From Pectobacterium peruviense (GTDB lineage Bacteria; Pseudomonadota; Gammaproteobacteria; Enterobacterales; Enterobacteriaceae), in the NCBI RefSeq assembly GCF_002847345.1, contig NZ_LXFV01000059.1:1-64000 (forward strand): 64,000 bases of DNA. The letters are read 5' to 3'. Below are positions 41,770 through 51,898 of the stretch, one piece after another; the first letter of the stretch is position 1; the number at the start of each line of letters is the position of its first letter. The notes beneath the pieces are model-generated. The model searched no databases, was not told the origin of the DNA, and was given only the letters and a program-made list of their open reading frames with translations. A program made the position numbers and the translations under genes.

Positions 41770-44478
41770 TCAACCTGCTTTTTTCAATTCATTGACCGTT
41801 ATCGGGACATGCTGACTCAATAACGCCTTCAGTTCGGGGATGCAGGAACCGCAGTTGGTACCGCATTTCAGTGCGCCGCCTAATGCCGCCACGCTGTGGC
41901 ACCCTTTACGAATAGCGCCGACGATGATGTCCTCACCGACGCTATAGCAACTGCAAATCGTGGCTCCCTGTTTCACCTGCCCTTGCGGTGCCTGACCTGC
42001 CAGCAGAGCATGGCGCTCATGCGGCAACTGTGGTGGAGTGATAAATGCCTGACGTACCGCATCGCTGTCGATGTGTAGCGCCTGCGCACTGACATAGCAG
42101 GCAAGAACTACGCGGCTATCGCGCCAACCAATCAGGTGAAATACGCCGTTGCCCTGCGCGATCTGACATTGCATGTCTTCCAACCCATAGTGTTCAGCCA
42201 GCCATGCCTGCCAGTCGTCTACTGGCGTCCGGTCGGCAAACAGATACTGCGTCACGCCCTCATGAGGGATCTTGCTCCAATAGGCTGCGGGCGGTGGCAG
42301 AACATCATGCTCTGCGGGTAACGTTAATGGTGATGACATGGGTTCGTCGGCGAAAAATAGCGTGGCCTGCCAGGCGGTATGCCACGGTTGGATACGCACC
42401 CGACTGTGCTTGCTTTCCGGCTGGCCGGAATAAGGATCGGTAATCGGGGCAACTAAGCTGTCGGCTCGTGCCTGAGCGCTGAACTGCTGATTCCAATGCA
42501 TCGGTACAAACACACTACCGCGCGCTTGCCCAGCGTCGAGTCGCGCCCGAGCTAGCATCCAGCCATGAGATGATGACAAGCGCACCAGATCGCCGGCCTG
42601 AATATCATGCGTCTGCGCATCCTGTGGGTGTAACTCACAGTAAGGTTCACTGATATGACGCATCAGACGAGCCGCTTTACCGGTACGCGTCATGGTGTGC
42701 CATTGATCGCGAATACGTCCGGTATTGAGCACCAGCGGATACGCCGCGCTCCACGGACTTTGCGGCAACGATGGAGCAACTGCCACCAGACGCGCTTTAC
42801 CATCGGCATGCCAGAATCGGCCATCGTCACCCAGTCGGGCGCGTCCGTTCGGGAATACCGTATTCACCGGCCACTGTATCGGCTCCAACTGCTGCCACTG
42901 CTCGTTGCTGAGCGTCGCCAGCCCACTGATATCAAACGCACGGCTGCCGTTATTCTCAAACCCAGACAGCGCCGCGTGTTCGCGGAATATTTCTGCGGGA
43001 TGCTGATAGGCGAATGCGTCGACAAATCCCATACGCTGCGCGACCTGACTCAATATCCACCAGTCGGCCTTCGCTTCCCCCGGCGCAGGCAGAAAAGCAC
43101 GCTGACGAGACAACCGGCGTTCGGAATTGGTCACCGTGCCATCTTTTTCACCCCAGCCTAATGCGGGGAGTAAAATATCGGCAGTTTCTGCGGTATCGGT
43201 ATGCCGCATCACCTCGGAGACAATCACCAGCGGGCAGCGCTCCAGCGCCTGTTTCACCCGATCAGCATCCGGCATCGATACCACCGGATTGGTGCCCATA
43301 ATCCACACGGCTTTAATATCGCCACGCTCAACCGCACGGAACAGATCCACCGCGTTCAGGCCGGGCTGTGTCGCGACATTATCGCTTTGCCAAAAACGCC
43401 CCACGCGCTCGATATCCTGCGGCGTAAAACCCATGTGGCTGGCAAGCTGATTGGCTAAACCGCCGACTTCTCGCCCGCCCATGGCATTTGGCTGTCCGGT
43501 TATCGAAAAGGGACCACTACCGGGTAAACCGATTTTGCCGCTCAGCAGGTGGGCATTGATGATCGCATTGCACTTATCACTGCCCGAGGACGACTGATTA
43601 ACGCCCTGCGAATAAAGCGTGACCACCTTTTCGCTGGTGCTGAACAGGTGGTAGAAACACTCAATATCGGCTTTATCTAACTGACAGAAATCCGCCACCT
43701 GCGCCACCGACCATTCTTTCGCTGACTGTAGTGCGTCCTCCACACCGGAAAAGCGTTCAGCCAATTCGGCGAGATCGGTGTGGGAACCCTGCGCAACCCA
43801 ATGCAGCAGGCCGTTAAACAGCCCTGCATCGCTGCCGGGTTGCAGCGGTAAATGCAGATCGGCGATATCGCAGGTTGCGGTGCGTCGCGGATCGATCACC
43901 ACCACCTGCATCTGCGGCCGCTGCTGTTTCGCCTGCACCAGTCGCTGATACACCACTGGATGCGCCCAGGCAGTATTCGACCCCACCAGCACCACCACAT
44001 CCGCCAGCTCGATATCTTCATAACTACAGGGAACAGCATCCGCGCCCAATCCACGCTTGTAGCCAATCACCGCCGACGCCATGCACAGACGTGAGTTGGT
44101 ATCCATATTGGCGACGCCAATGAAACCCTTCATCAGCTTATTGGCAACGTAATAATCTTCCGTCAACAGTTGGCCTGAACCATAAAATGCCACTGACTGC
44201 GGACCGTGCTGTCGCATCGTTGCCAGCAATCGTTCGGCCACCGTATCGAGCGCCTGCTCCCAACTGACGCGACGCCCTTCCACCAGTGGCCACAGCAGGC
44301 GACCTTTCAGATCCAGCGTTTCTCCCAGCGCGGAACCTTTGACGCACAGTCGCCCCAAATTCGCCGGATGTATAGGATCGCCGCTGATCTTTACCGCACC
44401 TTGCCCATCGTGTTCTGCCAGCACGCCACAGCCGACGCCACAATACGGGCAGGTGGTCCGACAGACGCGCGCGTTCAT
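41770..44478 (-). CDS. nasA: Assimilatory nitrate reductase catalytic subunit
   Basis: A 902-aa molybdopterin (bis-MGD) enzyme that reduces nitrate to nitrite in the cytoplasm. The N-terminal [14 protein letters not shown] binds a 4Fe-4S cluster. The MoCo domains follow ([46 protein letters not shown]). A BFD-like 2Fe-2S domain closes the C-terminus ([12 protein letters not shown] ... CGTNCGSC). This layout equals that of Klebsiella NasA. The gene starts within the stop of the upstream fused reductase (ATGA at 44475-44478), so translation is coupled. Electrons come from the NasC-like module of that neighbour. Confidence 0.95.
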   Translation of the reverse strand: MNARVCRTTCPYCGVGCGVLAEHDGQGAVKISGDPIHPANLGRLCVKGSALGETLDLKGRLLWPLVEGRRVSWEQALDTVAERLLATMRQHGPQSVAFYGSGQLLTEDYYVANKLMKGFIGVANMDTNSRLCMASAVIGYKRGLGADAVPCSYEDIELADVVVLVGSNTAWAHPVVYQRLVQAKQQRPQMQVVVIDPRRTATCDIADLHLPLQPGSDAGLFNGLLHWVAQGSHTDLAELAERFSGVEDALQSAKEWSVAQVADFCQLDKADIECFYHLFSTSEKVVTLYSQGVNQSSSGSDKCNAIINAHLLSGKIGLPGSGPFSITGQPNAMGGREVGGLANQLASHMGFTPQDIERVGRFWQSDNVATQPGLNAVDLFRAVERGDIKAVWIMGTNPVVSMPDADRVKQALERCPLVIVSEVMRHTDTAETADILLPALGWGEKDGTVTNSERRLSRQRAFLPAPGEAKADWWILSQVAQRMGFVDAFAYQHPAEIFREHAALSGFENNGSRAFDISGLATLSNEQWQQLEPIQWPVNTVFPNGRARLGDDGRFWHADGKARLVAVAPSLPQSPWSAAYPLVLNTGRIRDQWHTMTRTGKAARLMRHISEPYCELHPQDAQTHDIQAGDLVRLSSSHGWMLARARLDAGQARGSVFVPMHWNQQFSAQARADSLVAPITDPYSGQPESKHSRVRIQPWHTAWQATLFFADEPMSSPLTLPAEHDVLPPPAAYWSKIPHEGVTQYLFADRTPVDDWQAWLAEHYGLEDMQCQIAQGNGVFHLIGWRDSRVVLACYVSAQALHIDSDAVRQAFITPPQLPHERHALLAGQAPQGQVKQGATICSCYSVGEDIIVGAIRKGCHSVAALGGALKCGTNCGSCIPELKALLSQHVPITVNELKKAG

Positions 44479-47400
44479 GATGCTTTCGCTATATCATTGT
44501 CTGCCAGAGCGACGCTGTCAGGTACGGCCAGCGGTTGACGGCATACCCAGATTTCATCGTCTTCAACACGCACTGGCCAGGCGCGAACGTACAGCGCACG
44601 GTCATCCGGACTGACACCATCCCGCAGCTTGAAGCGTTTTTTGTACAGAGGGGAAATCACTACCGGTTCACCCGCAACATCGCCGATCAACCCACGCGAC
44701 AGCACATTCGCCCCGCTGCCCGGTTCGTGGTTTTCCAACGCGTACACCTGCTGCTCGCTGCTCGGCAGGTGGAACAGCGCGATCTGCTGCTGTCCGAGAC
44801 GGGCAGCCATTCCGGCATGACGCGGAATGTCACCCAGCGTTGCTACCTGTACCCATTCCGCTTCATGCGTGGCAGGTTTCAGGACTACTGGCTCTGGCGA
44901 TATCGTTTTTTCATGTTCCTGCGCCGGACGAATCTGCCCACGCTCCGGCACCATCACAACTGCTTCATCTGGGTTATCGCTGTTCAGGAATCCACGGAAC
45001 AGCGCCAGACGCTCTGGGCTTTCCAGCGTGGTTTGCCATTCGCACTGATAAGCTTCCACCACGCGCTGCATCTCTTTATCTAACTCTTCGCCAATATTCA
45101 GGCTGTCTTCCAGAATCACCTGGCGCAGATAGTCGATACCGCCTTCCAGATTATCCATCCAGGTGCTGGTACGCTGGAGGCGATCGCCAGTGCGGATATA
45201 GAACATCAACACGCGGTCGATGGTACGCAGTAAGGTTTCCGTATCCAGATCGCTGGCAAAAAGATCCGCATGGCGCGGTTTCATGCCGCCGTTGCCGCAC
45301 ACGTACAGATTCCAGCCTTTGTCCGTGGCAATCACACCGATATCTTTACTTTGCGCCTCCGCACATTCGCGGGTACAGCCGGAAACCGCCATTTTGACTT
45401 TATGCGGTGAGCGCAGCCCCTTATAACGGTGCTCCAATTGGATCGCCAGCCCGGTGGAATCCTGCACGCCATAGCGGCACCAGGTCGATCCCACACAGGA
45501 TTTCACCGTACGCAGCGATTTGCCGTAGGCATGACCGGTTTCAAATCCGGCGTCAACCAGCTCACGCCAGATCGCCGGAAGCTGTTCCAATCGCGCACCA
45601 AATAGATCCACCCGCTGACCACCCGTGATCTTGGTGTACAGGTTATAGCGCTGCGCCACCTGACCAATGGCGATCAGCCCGGCTGGCGTGATCTCCCCAG
45701 CCGGAATGCGTGGCACGACGGAATAGGTGCCATCCTTCTGGATGTTGGCAAAGAAACGATCGTTGGTATCCTGCAACGGCAGGTGCTGAGGTTGCAACAG
45801 ATAGTCATTCCAGCAGGACGCCAACATCGACCCCACCAGCGGCTTACACACTTCACAACCTAAACCGTGGCCGTAACGCTCAAGAAGGCCATCGAACGAA
45901 CGGATCTCATGCACGCGGATCAGGTGATACAGTTCCTGACGCGAATAGGCAAAGTGCTCGCAAATGTCCTTCTTCACTTCGACGCCCAGTTGCGTCAGTT
46001 CGTACTCCATCACCTGTTTAAGCAGTGGCACACAGCCGCCGCAGCCCGTCCCCGCCTTAGTGCAGGTTTTCAGCGCACCCAGCTCGCCGCAGCCGCCCGC
46101 TACTGCGGCTGAGATGTCGCCTTTGCTGACGTTATGGCAGGAACAGATCTGTGCGCTGGCGGGTAAGGCCGCCACGCCCAGCCCTTTCGGTGCATCACCA
46201 GAACGCGCCGGTAAAATCAGTCCTTCCGGCTGTTTAGGCAGAGGCATATCGTTGAGCATCATTTGCAGCAGCGTACTGTAATCGCTGCTGTCGCCAATCA
46301 ATACCGCACCCAGCAAATGCTTGCCGTCGGCAGACACCACGATTTTCTTGTAGACCTCGTTCGGACCATCCGTCCACTGGTAGCTTTGGCTTCCTGCCGT
46401 GCGCCCGTGCGCGTCACCGATCGACGCGACTTCTACGCCCAGCAACTTCAATTTGGTACTCATATCTGCGCCAGTAAATGGCGTATCACGCAGCGCTAAC
46501 GTATCGGCCACGCTGCGTGCCATCTGGTAGCCCGGTGCTACCAGCCCAAAAATCTGACCTTTCCACAGCGCACATTCGCCGATAGCGAAAATCGCATCGT
46601 CAGAAGTTTGGCAACGGTCGTCAATCACGATGCCGCCACGTGGCCCTTTATCTAAATCACAGCTATCCGCCAGTTTGTCACGTGGGCGAATGCCAGCGGA
46701 AAATAACACTAAGTCGGTTTCCAACACGCTGCCGTCGGCAAAGCAGAGACGATGCAACGCCCGCTCGCCGTCGGTAATTTCACGCGTTTCTTTGCTGACA
46801 TGAATCTGTACGCCCAGAGCCTCGATCTTGCGGCGTAGCATCGAGGCACCGCAGTCATCCAGCTGTACCGCCATCAGGCGTGGTGCAAATTCCACCACAT
46901 GAGTGTCCAGCCCCAGCTGACGCAGGGCGTTGGCAGCTTCCAGTCCCAGTAAGCCGCCGCCAATCACCACGCCGGATGTGGCCTTTTTCGCCTGCGCCGC
47001 AATCGCGTCCAGATCGTCCAGCGTGCGATAAACCAAACAACCGGGGCGCGTATTGCCAGGGATCGGCGGAACAAACGCGTAAGAACCCGTCGCCAACACC
47101 AGTTTGTCGTAGGCGGTTTCTCTACCCTGCGCGTCACACACGCACTGACGCTCACGATCGATCGCCACAATCTCGCTGCTGCTGCGCAATTCAATGCCGC
47201 TCTCGGCAAAAAAGCCGTCTTTTACCAGTGACAACGAGGCAGCGCTGCGTCCGGAAAAATACTCGGAGAGATGAACACGGTCGTAGGCTTCATGGCGTTC
47301 TTCGCCAAATACCACGACGTGGTAATGCTGATGCAGGTCACGCTCAACCAGCTGTTCAAGAAAATAGTGGCCGACCATACCGTGGCCTACGACCACTAAA

Positions 47401-48665
47401 ATAGGTTTGCTCATGACAGGAATCCTTACAGCTTCAGGCTGTGAGTCAGAATCAGGGGAAGAAAGGCCGAAGAGCAGCGTGGCAGGCGGTATCATCTCGC
47501 CTTCAGTCGTGTTATCCATCGCAGCTAGCAGGCGCGGGCTGTCGTCAGTGTCGCCATAAAGCAGGACACCGCTCAGCCGACCGTCACGCAGTAGCAGACG
47601 GCGATAGTGCTGCGTCTGCGGATCAAACGTGGTGTACACCTCATCATTCGGAGCAACGTTAATATCGCCGCCGCTGACCACGCCAATTCCCGTGACTTTC
47701 AGCCGCGTCGTCGCCTGTTCACGCTGATAGTCTTGCGGTGCATGTCCAGCAAGGCGCTGTGCAACCAGCGTGGCATGGGCGAAACACGGGGCAACCAACC
47801 CGAACGTTTCGCCATTGAGTTCGCAGCATTCACCGATCGCGCTGATATGCGGATCGGCAGTTTGCAACTGTCCGTCCACCAGCACACCACGGTTGCAGGG
47901 CAAGCCGCACTCGCGAGCCAGTTGGCTGGCAGGGATCACGCCAGCGGTCACCACCACCAGCCCGGCGGGGATCGTGCGGCCATCTGCCAGTTCGACTGCC
48001 GTTACGCCGTGTGCGTCGCCATGCAGTGCAGCAACCTGCACATCTGTTTCACAGGCGATACCGCGCGCGCGCAGGCTGTCACACAGCAGGTCGCTTGCTG
48101 TGGCATCCAGTTGACGTTCCATAAGAATCGGAACGCGATGCAGCAACGTCACATCAGCACCACGCAGTCTTAGCGCCGCAGCCGCCTCAATACCGAGCAG
48201 CCCCCCGCCAATCACCACCGCAGGAACGGACTGGCTAATCGTCGCCAACATCAGTTCAACATCATCCAGCGTGCGGAAACCACACACGCCAGCCAGATCG
48301 ATACCGGGCATCGGCGGCATAAACGGCGTTGAGCCCGTCGCCAGTACCAGATGGTCGTAATGCAGTTGCCGTTGCGTCGTTGTCACCTCACGCGCTTGGC
48401 GATCGATATGGGTAACCCGCTCACCCAACAGAGTGTTCACCGGCAGTGCCGCATCATCGTCGATAGCCGCAGGCGTCAGCAGCGTATCCGTAAACGCTTT
48501 TTCGCCGCTTAATACTGGCGACAATAGGATGCGGTTATAGCTGGCGCGCGGCTCATCACCAATCACGGTGATTCGGTAGCGCGTCGCGGCCAGTTGCCGC
48601 AGCACATCGACGAATCGCGCACTTGCCATCCCGTTACCAATCACTATCAGATGCGGTTTTATCAT
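44475..48665 (-). CDS. nasB: Fused NADH reductase-nitrite reductase (NasC::NasB/NirB::NirD)
   Basis: A 1396-aa in-frame fusion. Residues 1-417 are an FAD/NADH oxidoreductase like NasC, the electron donor for nitrate reductase (IVIGNGMASARF, VVIGGGLLGIEAAAAL). Residues 418-~1265 are a full NADH-dependent nitrite reductase large subunit (MSKPILVVVGHGMVG start). This part has a second FAD/NAD module, two BFD-like segments (CSCHNVSKGDI ... GTGCGGC), and the sulfite/nitrite-reductase core with SCVGSTWCRYG and SGCTRECAEA for the 4Fe-4S/siroheme. Residues ~1271-1396 are a NirD-like Rieske-fold domain without cluster ligands. An internal ATG at residue 418 has an AAGGA eight bases upstream, so separate NasB synthesis is possible. 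Start 48665 is chosen over the longer frame. Confidence 0.9.
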   Translation of the reverse strand: MIKPHLIVIGNGMASARFVDVLRQLAATRYRITVIGDEPRASYNRILLSPVLSGEKAFTDTLLTPAAIDDDAALPVNTLLGERVTHIDRQAREVTTTQRQLHYDHLVLATGSTPFMPPMPGIDLAGVCGFRTLDDVELMLATISQSVPAVVIGGGLLGIEAAAALRLRGADVTLLHRVPILMERQLDATASDLLCDSLRARGIACETDVQVAALHGDAHGVTAVELADGRTIPAGLVVVTAGVIPASQLARECGLPCNRGVLVDGQLQTADPHISAIGECCELNGETFGLVAPCFAHATLVAQRLAGHAPQDYQREQATTRLKVTGIGVVSGGDINVAPNDEVYTTFDPQTQHYRRLLLRDGRLSGVLLYGDTDDSPRLLAAMDNTTEGEMIPPATLLFGLSSPDSDSQPEAVRIPVMSKPILVVVGHGMVGHYFLEQLVERDLHQHYHVVVFGEERHEAYDRVHLSEYFSGRSAASLSLVKDGFFAESGIELRSSSEIVAIDRERQCVCDAQGRETAYDKLVLATGSYAFVPPIPGNTRPGCLVYRTLDDLDAIAAQAKKATSGVVIGGGLLGLEAANALRQLGLDTHVVEFAPRLMAVQLDDCGASMLRRKIEALGVQIHVSKETREITDGERALHRLCFADGSVLETDLVLFSAGIRPRDKLADSCDLDKGPRGGIVIDDRCQTSDDAIFAIGECALWKGQIFGLVAPGYQMARSVADTLALRDTPFTGADMSTKLKLLGVEVASIGDAHGRTAGSQSYQWTDGPNEVYKKIVVSADGKHLLGAVLIGDSSDYSTLLQMMLNDMPLPKQPEGLILPARSGDAPKGLGVAALPASAQICSCHNVSKGDISAAVAGGCGELGALKTCTKAGTGCGGCVPLLKQVMEYELTQLGVEVKKDICEHFAYSRQELYHLIRVHEIRSFDGLLERYGHGLGCEVCKPLVGSMLASCWNDYLLQPQHLPLQDTNDRFFANIQKDGTYSVVPRIPAGEITPAGLIAIGQVAQRYNLYTKITGGQRVDLFGARLEQLPAIWRELVDAGFETGHAYGKSLRTVKSCVGSTWCRYGVQDSTGLAIQLEHRYKGLRSPHKVKMAVSGCTRECAEAQSKDIGVIATDKGWNLYVCGNGGMKPRHADLFASDLDTETLLRTIDRVLMFYIRTGDRLQRTSTWMDNLEGGIDYLRQVILEDSLNIGEELDKEMQRVVEAYQCEWQTTLESPERLALFRGFLNSDNPDEAVVMVPERGQIRPAQEHEKTISPEPVVLKPATHEAEWVQVATLGDIPRHAGMAARLGQQQIALFHLPSSEQQVYALENHEPGSGANVLSRGLIGDVAGEPVVISPLYKKRFKLRDGVSPDDRALYVRAWPVRVEDDEIWVCRQPLAVPDSVALADNDIAKAS
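47412..47427 (-). promoter_or_regulatory. Internal ribosome-binding site and start for the NirB module
   Basis: Within the fused gene, AAGGA (minus strand, 47423-47427) precedes an in-frame ATG (47412-47414) by eight bases. That ATG opens MSKPILVVVGHGM, the normal first residues of stand-alone NirB. It suggests that a free NasB may still be made or that two genes were joined recently. Confidence 0.5.
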
Positions 48666-48681
48666 CGTTCCGGCCTCGCTA

Positions 48682-49476
48682 TCAGGCTGCTTTAGGCTGT
48701 TTTTCATATAAGAAATGCAGTACCTGCTGACGGTAATGGTGGTAGCGCGGATCGTCAGCCAACGCGACGCGTGAACGCGGGCGTTCCAGCTCAACCGTCA
48801 TGATTTCACCGACCGTCGCCGCGGGGCCGTTGGTCATCATCAGCACGCGATCAGACAGCAGTACGGCTTCGTCTACGTCGTGGGTAATCAGCACAATCGT
48901 GGTTTGCAAACGCTGCTGAATCTCCATCACTGCATCCTGAAGATGCGCACGGGTCAGCGCATCCAGCGCGCCAAACGGTTCATCCATCAGCAGCACTTTC
49001 GGCTTCATTGCCAACGCACGGGCGATACCTACACGCTGCTTCATCCCGCCGGAAATCTCATTTGGACGCTTGTTCAGCGCGTGCCCCATGTGCACCAGTT
49101 CCAGATTGTGGACAATCCATTCGTGCATCTCGTGCTTGTTCATCTGTCCGCGAAACACCTGCCGTACCGCCAGCGCGACGTTTTCGTAGGTGGTCAACCA
49201 AGGCAGCAGAGAATGGTTCTGAAAGACCACGCCGCGTTCCGGTCCCGGCCCGTCAATTTCACGGTTGTCACACAGCAGGCCACCGCTGCTCGGCAGCGTC
49301 AGGCCGGCAATCAGGTTCAATAACGTGGATTTCCCGCAACCGGAATGGCCGATCAGGCTGACTGTTTCACCGGTATGAATATCAAAACTCACCTGATCCA
49401 GCGCCAGAAACTCACCGCTGGCGGTATTGAAACGCTGGCTCACCTTTTGCACTTGAATAATCGGGGTTGTACGCAT
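48682..49476 (-). CDS. nasD: Nitrate ABC transporter ATP-binding protein
   Basis: A 264-aa cytoplasmic ATPase (NrtD/SsuB-like) energising nitrate uptake. Walker A LIGHSGCGKSTLLNLIAGL, signature ISGGMKQRVGIARAL, Walker B VLLMDEPFGALDALTR and switch LITHDVDEAVLLSDR are all present. Its gene lies 10 bases after the permease gene and 16 bases before the fused reductase gene. Start 49476 (MRTTP) fits AAGGAG better than the adjacent ATG at 49479. Equivalent to Klebsiella nasD by order and family. Confidence 0.92.
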   Translation of the reverse strand: MRTTPIIQVQKVSQRFNTASGEFLALDQVSFDIHTGETVSLIGHSGCGKSTLLNLIAGLTLPSSGGLLCDNREIDGPGPERGVVFQNHSLLPWLTTYENVALAVRQVFRGQMNKHEMHEWIVHNLELVHMGHALNKRPNEISGGMKQRVGIARALAMKPKVLLMDEPFGALDALTRAHLQDAVMEIQQRLQTTIVLITHDVDEAVLLSDRVLMMTNGPAATVGEIMTVELERPRSRVALADDPRYHHYRQQVLHFLYEKQPKAA

Positions 49477-49486
49477 CATCGGCTCC

Positions 49487-50401
49487 TTAGCGGTTGTCAT
49501 AGCTGAAACGGTTAGCAATCCACACCAGCCCCTGCTCAAGCAGCAGACCGATAACGCCAATCACCACGATGGCGATGATGATGTTTTCCACATTCAGGTT
49601 GTTCCACTCATTCCAAATCCAGAAGCCGATACCGACGCCACCCGTCAGCATTTCCGCTGCCACAATCACCAGCCAGGCGATACCAATCGACAGACGCACA
49701 CCGGTCAACACGTTAGGCAGCACCGCAGGTAGTAGAATTTTGCGCATGATGGTGAATTCGGAAAGCTTCAGCACCCGCGCCACGTTCAGGTAATCCTGTG
49801 GGATACGGCGCACGCCTTCGGCGGTATTGAGGATCATCGGCCAGATGGAACAGATGAAAATCGTCCAACTGGATGCTGGCTCCGCACGCTGGAACAGCAA
49901 CAGGCCGATAGGCAGCCATGCCAAGGGACTGACCGGGCGCAGCAGAGAAATAATCGGGTTGAGCATGTTGGCCAGAAAGGTAAAACGACCAATCAGGAAG
50001 CCAGCGGGTATACCAACCAGCGCCGCCAGCCCGAAACCGATAGCCACGCGTTGCAGCGAGGCCAATACGTTCCAGCCAATGCCCTGATCGTTCGGCCCTG
50101 CTATGTAAAACGGATCGGCAAAGAGGCTGAGCGCCGCGAGCCAGGTCGTCCACGGCGTTGGAAAGTTTTCGCTGTTGAGCGCAGCAATTTGCCAGACGGC
50201 AATCAGCAGCCCCAGCCCCAGTACCGCGGGGAAAAGTTGCTGAAACAGCTTACGCAGCAGCGGGCGGTAGGCAAAAGCGGGAGCCGCTGGCGCTTTCCCA
50301 GGCGTCGCGGGTTTAGTTGGCAGCGGCATAATCTCGGCGCTGTGTACAGTTTCCGGGGCGTTATCTGCGGTAATTGGAATGACCTGGGCCTGGTTTTTCA
50401 T
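49487..50401 (-). CDS. nasE: Nitrate ABC transporter permease
   Basis: A 304-aa inner-membrane permease of the NrtB/SsuC family. After a ~60-residue cytoplasmic N-terminal tail rich in Pro and Ala come about six TM helices (LFPAVLGLGLLIAVWQIAAL first). The EAA-like loop is VRRIPQDYLNVARVLKLSEFTIMRKILLPAVLPNVLTG in pieces. It forms the channel for nitrate delivered by the binding protein encoded upstream. ATG 50401 is favoured over 50404 by spacing from GTGAGG. Confidence 0.92.
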   Translation of the reverse strand: MKNQAQVIPITADNAPETVHSAEIMPLPTKPATPGKAPAAPAFAYRPLLRKLFQQLFPAVLGLGLLIAVWQIAALNSENFPTPWTTWLAALSLFADPFYIAGPNDQGIGWNVLASLQRVAIGFGLAALVGIPAGFLIGRFTFLANMLNPIISLLRPVSPLAWLPIGLLLFQRAEPASSWTIFICSIWPMILNTAEGVRRIPQDYLNVARVLKLSEFTIMRKILLPAVLPNVLTGVRLSIGIAWLVIVAAEMLTGGVGIGFWIWNEWNNLNVENIIIAIVVIGVIGLLLEQGLVWIANRFSYDNR

Positions 50402-50413
50402 CATCAACCTCAC

Positions 50414-51673
50414 TTATTTCTTCACGCTAAAACTGTTGGCATAACCCGCCGGATCGCTACCGTCCCAGCGACGACCGTCGATGAGCACGCTGCTGCGCAT
50501 GTCGCTACCGGGCAAGGGCACATTCCCTACGGCATCGGCTGCCTGCTTGTAGATATCAATACGGTTAACCTGCTTCGCGACGGCCAGATAGTCCGGTTCT
50601 TCGGTGAGCAAGCCCCAGCGTTTATGCTGGGTGAGGAACCACATCCCGTCGGACAGATACGGGTAGTTCACCGAACCGTCGTGGTAGAAACGCATCGCGT
50701 GTTCGTCTTTCCAGCTTTTCCCTAATCCGTTTTCGTACTGACCCAGCATGCGTCCGACAATGGTTTCTTCTTTAGCATTGATGTAAGCGCGTCCGGCAAC
50801 CACACCAGCCGTCTCACGGCGGTTGTCGTCCGAAGCATCAATCCAGCGCGACGCGTCGAGGATCGCGGCGGTCAACGCACGGGCGCTATTCGGGTTGGCG
50901 TTCACCCAGTCAGCGCGAGTGCCTAATACTTTTTCCGGATGATCCGGCCAAATGTCTTGCGAAGTGGCGGCGGTGAAGCCGATGTTTTCACTGATGGCAC
51001 GCTGGTTCCACGGTTCGCCAACGCAGTAGCCAACCATGTTGCCAATCTTCATGTTCATCACCATCTGCGGCGGCGGTACTACTACGGTGCGCACATCGTT
51101 CAGCGGATGAATCCCCGCAGAGGCCAGCCAGTAGTAGAGCCACATGGCGTGTGTGCCGGTCGGGAAGGTTTGCGCGAAGGTGTAAGTACCCGCAGGGCTG
51201 GCGGAGACATATTTTTGCAGTGCGGCGAGATCGGTAACGTTGGCTTCACGCAGCTGATTCGCCAGCGTGATCCCTTGCCCGTTCTGGTTGAGCGTCATCA
51301 GTGCCGCCATGTTGCTCTGCGACCCGGACAGCCCCATTTGCAGGCCGTACAGTTGACCGTACAGAATGTGCGCGGCATCCAGCTCGCCCGATACCAGCTT
51401 GTCACGTACCGCAGCCCAACTGGCTTCTTTGCTGGGAACAATAGTGATGCCGTACTTCTTATCGAAGCCTTTCACTGCCGCCATCACAACCGAAGCGCAA
51501 TCTGTTAACGGGATGAACCCAACCCGAATTTCCTTTTTCTCCGGCCCATCGGAACCCGCAGCCCAGGCACTATTCATCAATCCTGGCAGCATCAGGCTGC
51601 CTCCCAGCGCGGCGCTCCCCAACAGAAATTGGCGGCGAGAGACGGTTATGCTTTTGGTTTTGGAATCACTCAT
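50414..51673 (-). CDS. nasF: Nitrate ABC transporter substrate-binding protein (Tat-exported)
   Basis: A 419-aa periplasmic nitrate-binding protein (NrtA/CmpA-like). The N-terminus carries a twin-arginine signal (VSRRQFLLGSAALGG with AWA cleavage motif). The binding fold follows (IRVGFIPLTDCASVVMAAVKGFDKKYG, PTGTHAMWLYYWLASAGIHPL, YCVGEPWNQRA). The start at 51673 is chosen because the longer frame runs into the terminator hairpin of the leader. First gene of the nas operon, 160 bases downstream of the sigma-54 promoter. Confidence 0.93.
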   Translation of the reverse strand: MSDSKTKSITVSRRQFLLGSAALGGSLMLPGLMNSAWAAGSDGPEKKEIRVGFIPLTDCASVVMAAVKGFDKKYGITIVPSKEASWAAVRDKLVSGELDAAHILYGQLYGLQMGLSGSQSNMAALMTLNQNGQGITLANQLREANVTDLAALQKYVSASPAGTYTFAQTFPTGTHAMWLYYWLASAGIHPLNDVRTVVVPPPQMVMNMKIGNMVGYCVGEPWNQRAISENIGFTAATSQDIWPDHPEKVLGTRADWVNANPNSARALTAAILDASRWIDASDDNRRETAGVVAGRAYINAKEETIVGRMLGQYENGLGKSWKDEHAMRFYHDGSVNYPYLSDGMWFLTQHKRWGLLTEEPDYLAVAKQVNRIDIYKQAADAVGNVPLPGSDMRSSVLIDGRRWDGSDPAGYANSFSVKK

Positions 51674-51710
51674 CAACGACACCCTTGCGCAAAATGCCTT
51701 TTCAGGCGGT

Positions 51711-51768
51711 AAAAACAAAAACGGCGCCCACAAGCCCATGCAGAATCTGCACGCTTATGGACGCCGTT
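51711..51768 (-). terminator. Leader terminator of the nas operon
   Basis: On the minus strand AACGGCGTCCATAAGC pairs with GCTTGTGGGCGCCGTT (14 of 16 Watson-Crick, the rest G-U), enclosing a small inner hairpin (TGCAG ... CTGCA). TTTTTGTTTTT follows. It lies ~40 bases before the nasF ATG and within the transcribed leader, as in the Klebsiella nasF leader, where NasR prevents termination. Confidence 0.85.
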
Positions 51769-51805
51769 GTCCGATTAACACCTTCCGCACCGCCGTTGGT
51801 CCGAA
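51762..51805 (-). promoter_or_regulatory. Repeated leader segment, candidate NasR (ANTAR) antitermination target
   Basis: In the minus-strand leader RNA, TTCGGACCAACGGCG (51791-51805) and AATCGGACAACGGCG (51762-51776) are near-duplicates. The second copy overlaps the 5' arm of the terminator stem, so protein bound to the repeated hairpins could block termination. I could not confirm the two-hairpin hexaloop shape of a canonical ANTAR target. Confidence 0.5.
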
Positions 51806-51842
51806 ACGCATTATGAATGTTTGGTTGTTGCTAATGAGTTAA

Positions 51843-51858
51843 AGCAAGGTTTGTGCCA
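51843..51858 (-). promoter_or_regulatory. Sigma-54 promoter of the nas operon
   Basis: TGGCAC-AAACC-TTGCT on the minus strand matches the -24/-12 consensus (TGGCAC-N5-TTGCW) exactly at GG and GC. Start of transcription is predicted near 51832. NtrC-type activation under nitrogen limitation is the expected control; no clear NtrC site was found. Confidence 0.85.
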
Positions 51859-51876
51859 GCTATCACAGTTTTGCGT

Positions 51877-51898
51877 ACCGTCCCTTCGCAGGGGCGGT
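51877..51898 (+). terminator. Hairpin upstream of the nas promoter
   Basis: ACCGTCCC-ttcgca-GGGGCGGT forms an 8-bp stem (one G-U), followed by TTTATTAAT on the + strand. It may end a + strand transcript or insulate the promoter. Confidence 0.35.

Noticed and set aside
45710-47404. Several long plus-strand ORFs antisense to the fused nitrite reductase gene
   Set aside because: Low-complexity Arg/Pro/Ser-rich shadows of the real coding strand.
50051-50725. 224-aa plus-strand ORF antisense to nasE/nasF
   Set aside because: Shadow of the high-GC nas genes; it has no domain and overlaps two secure genes.
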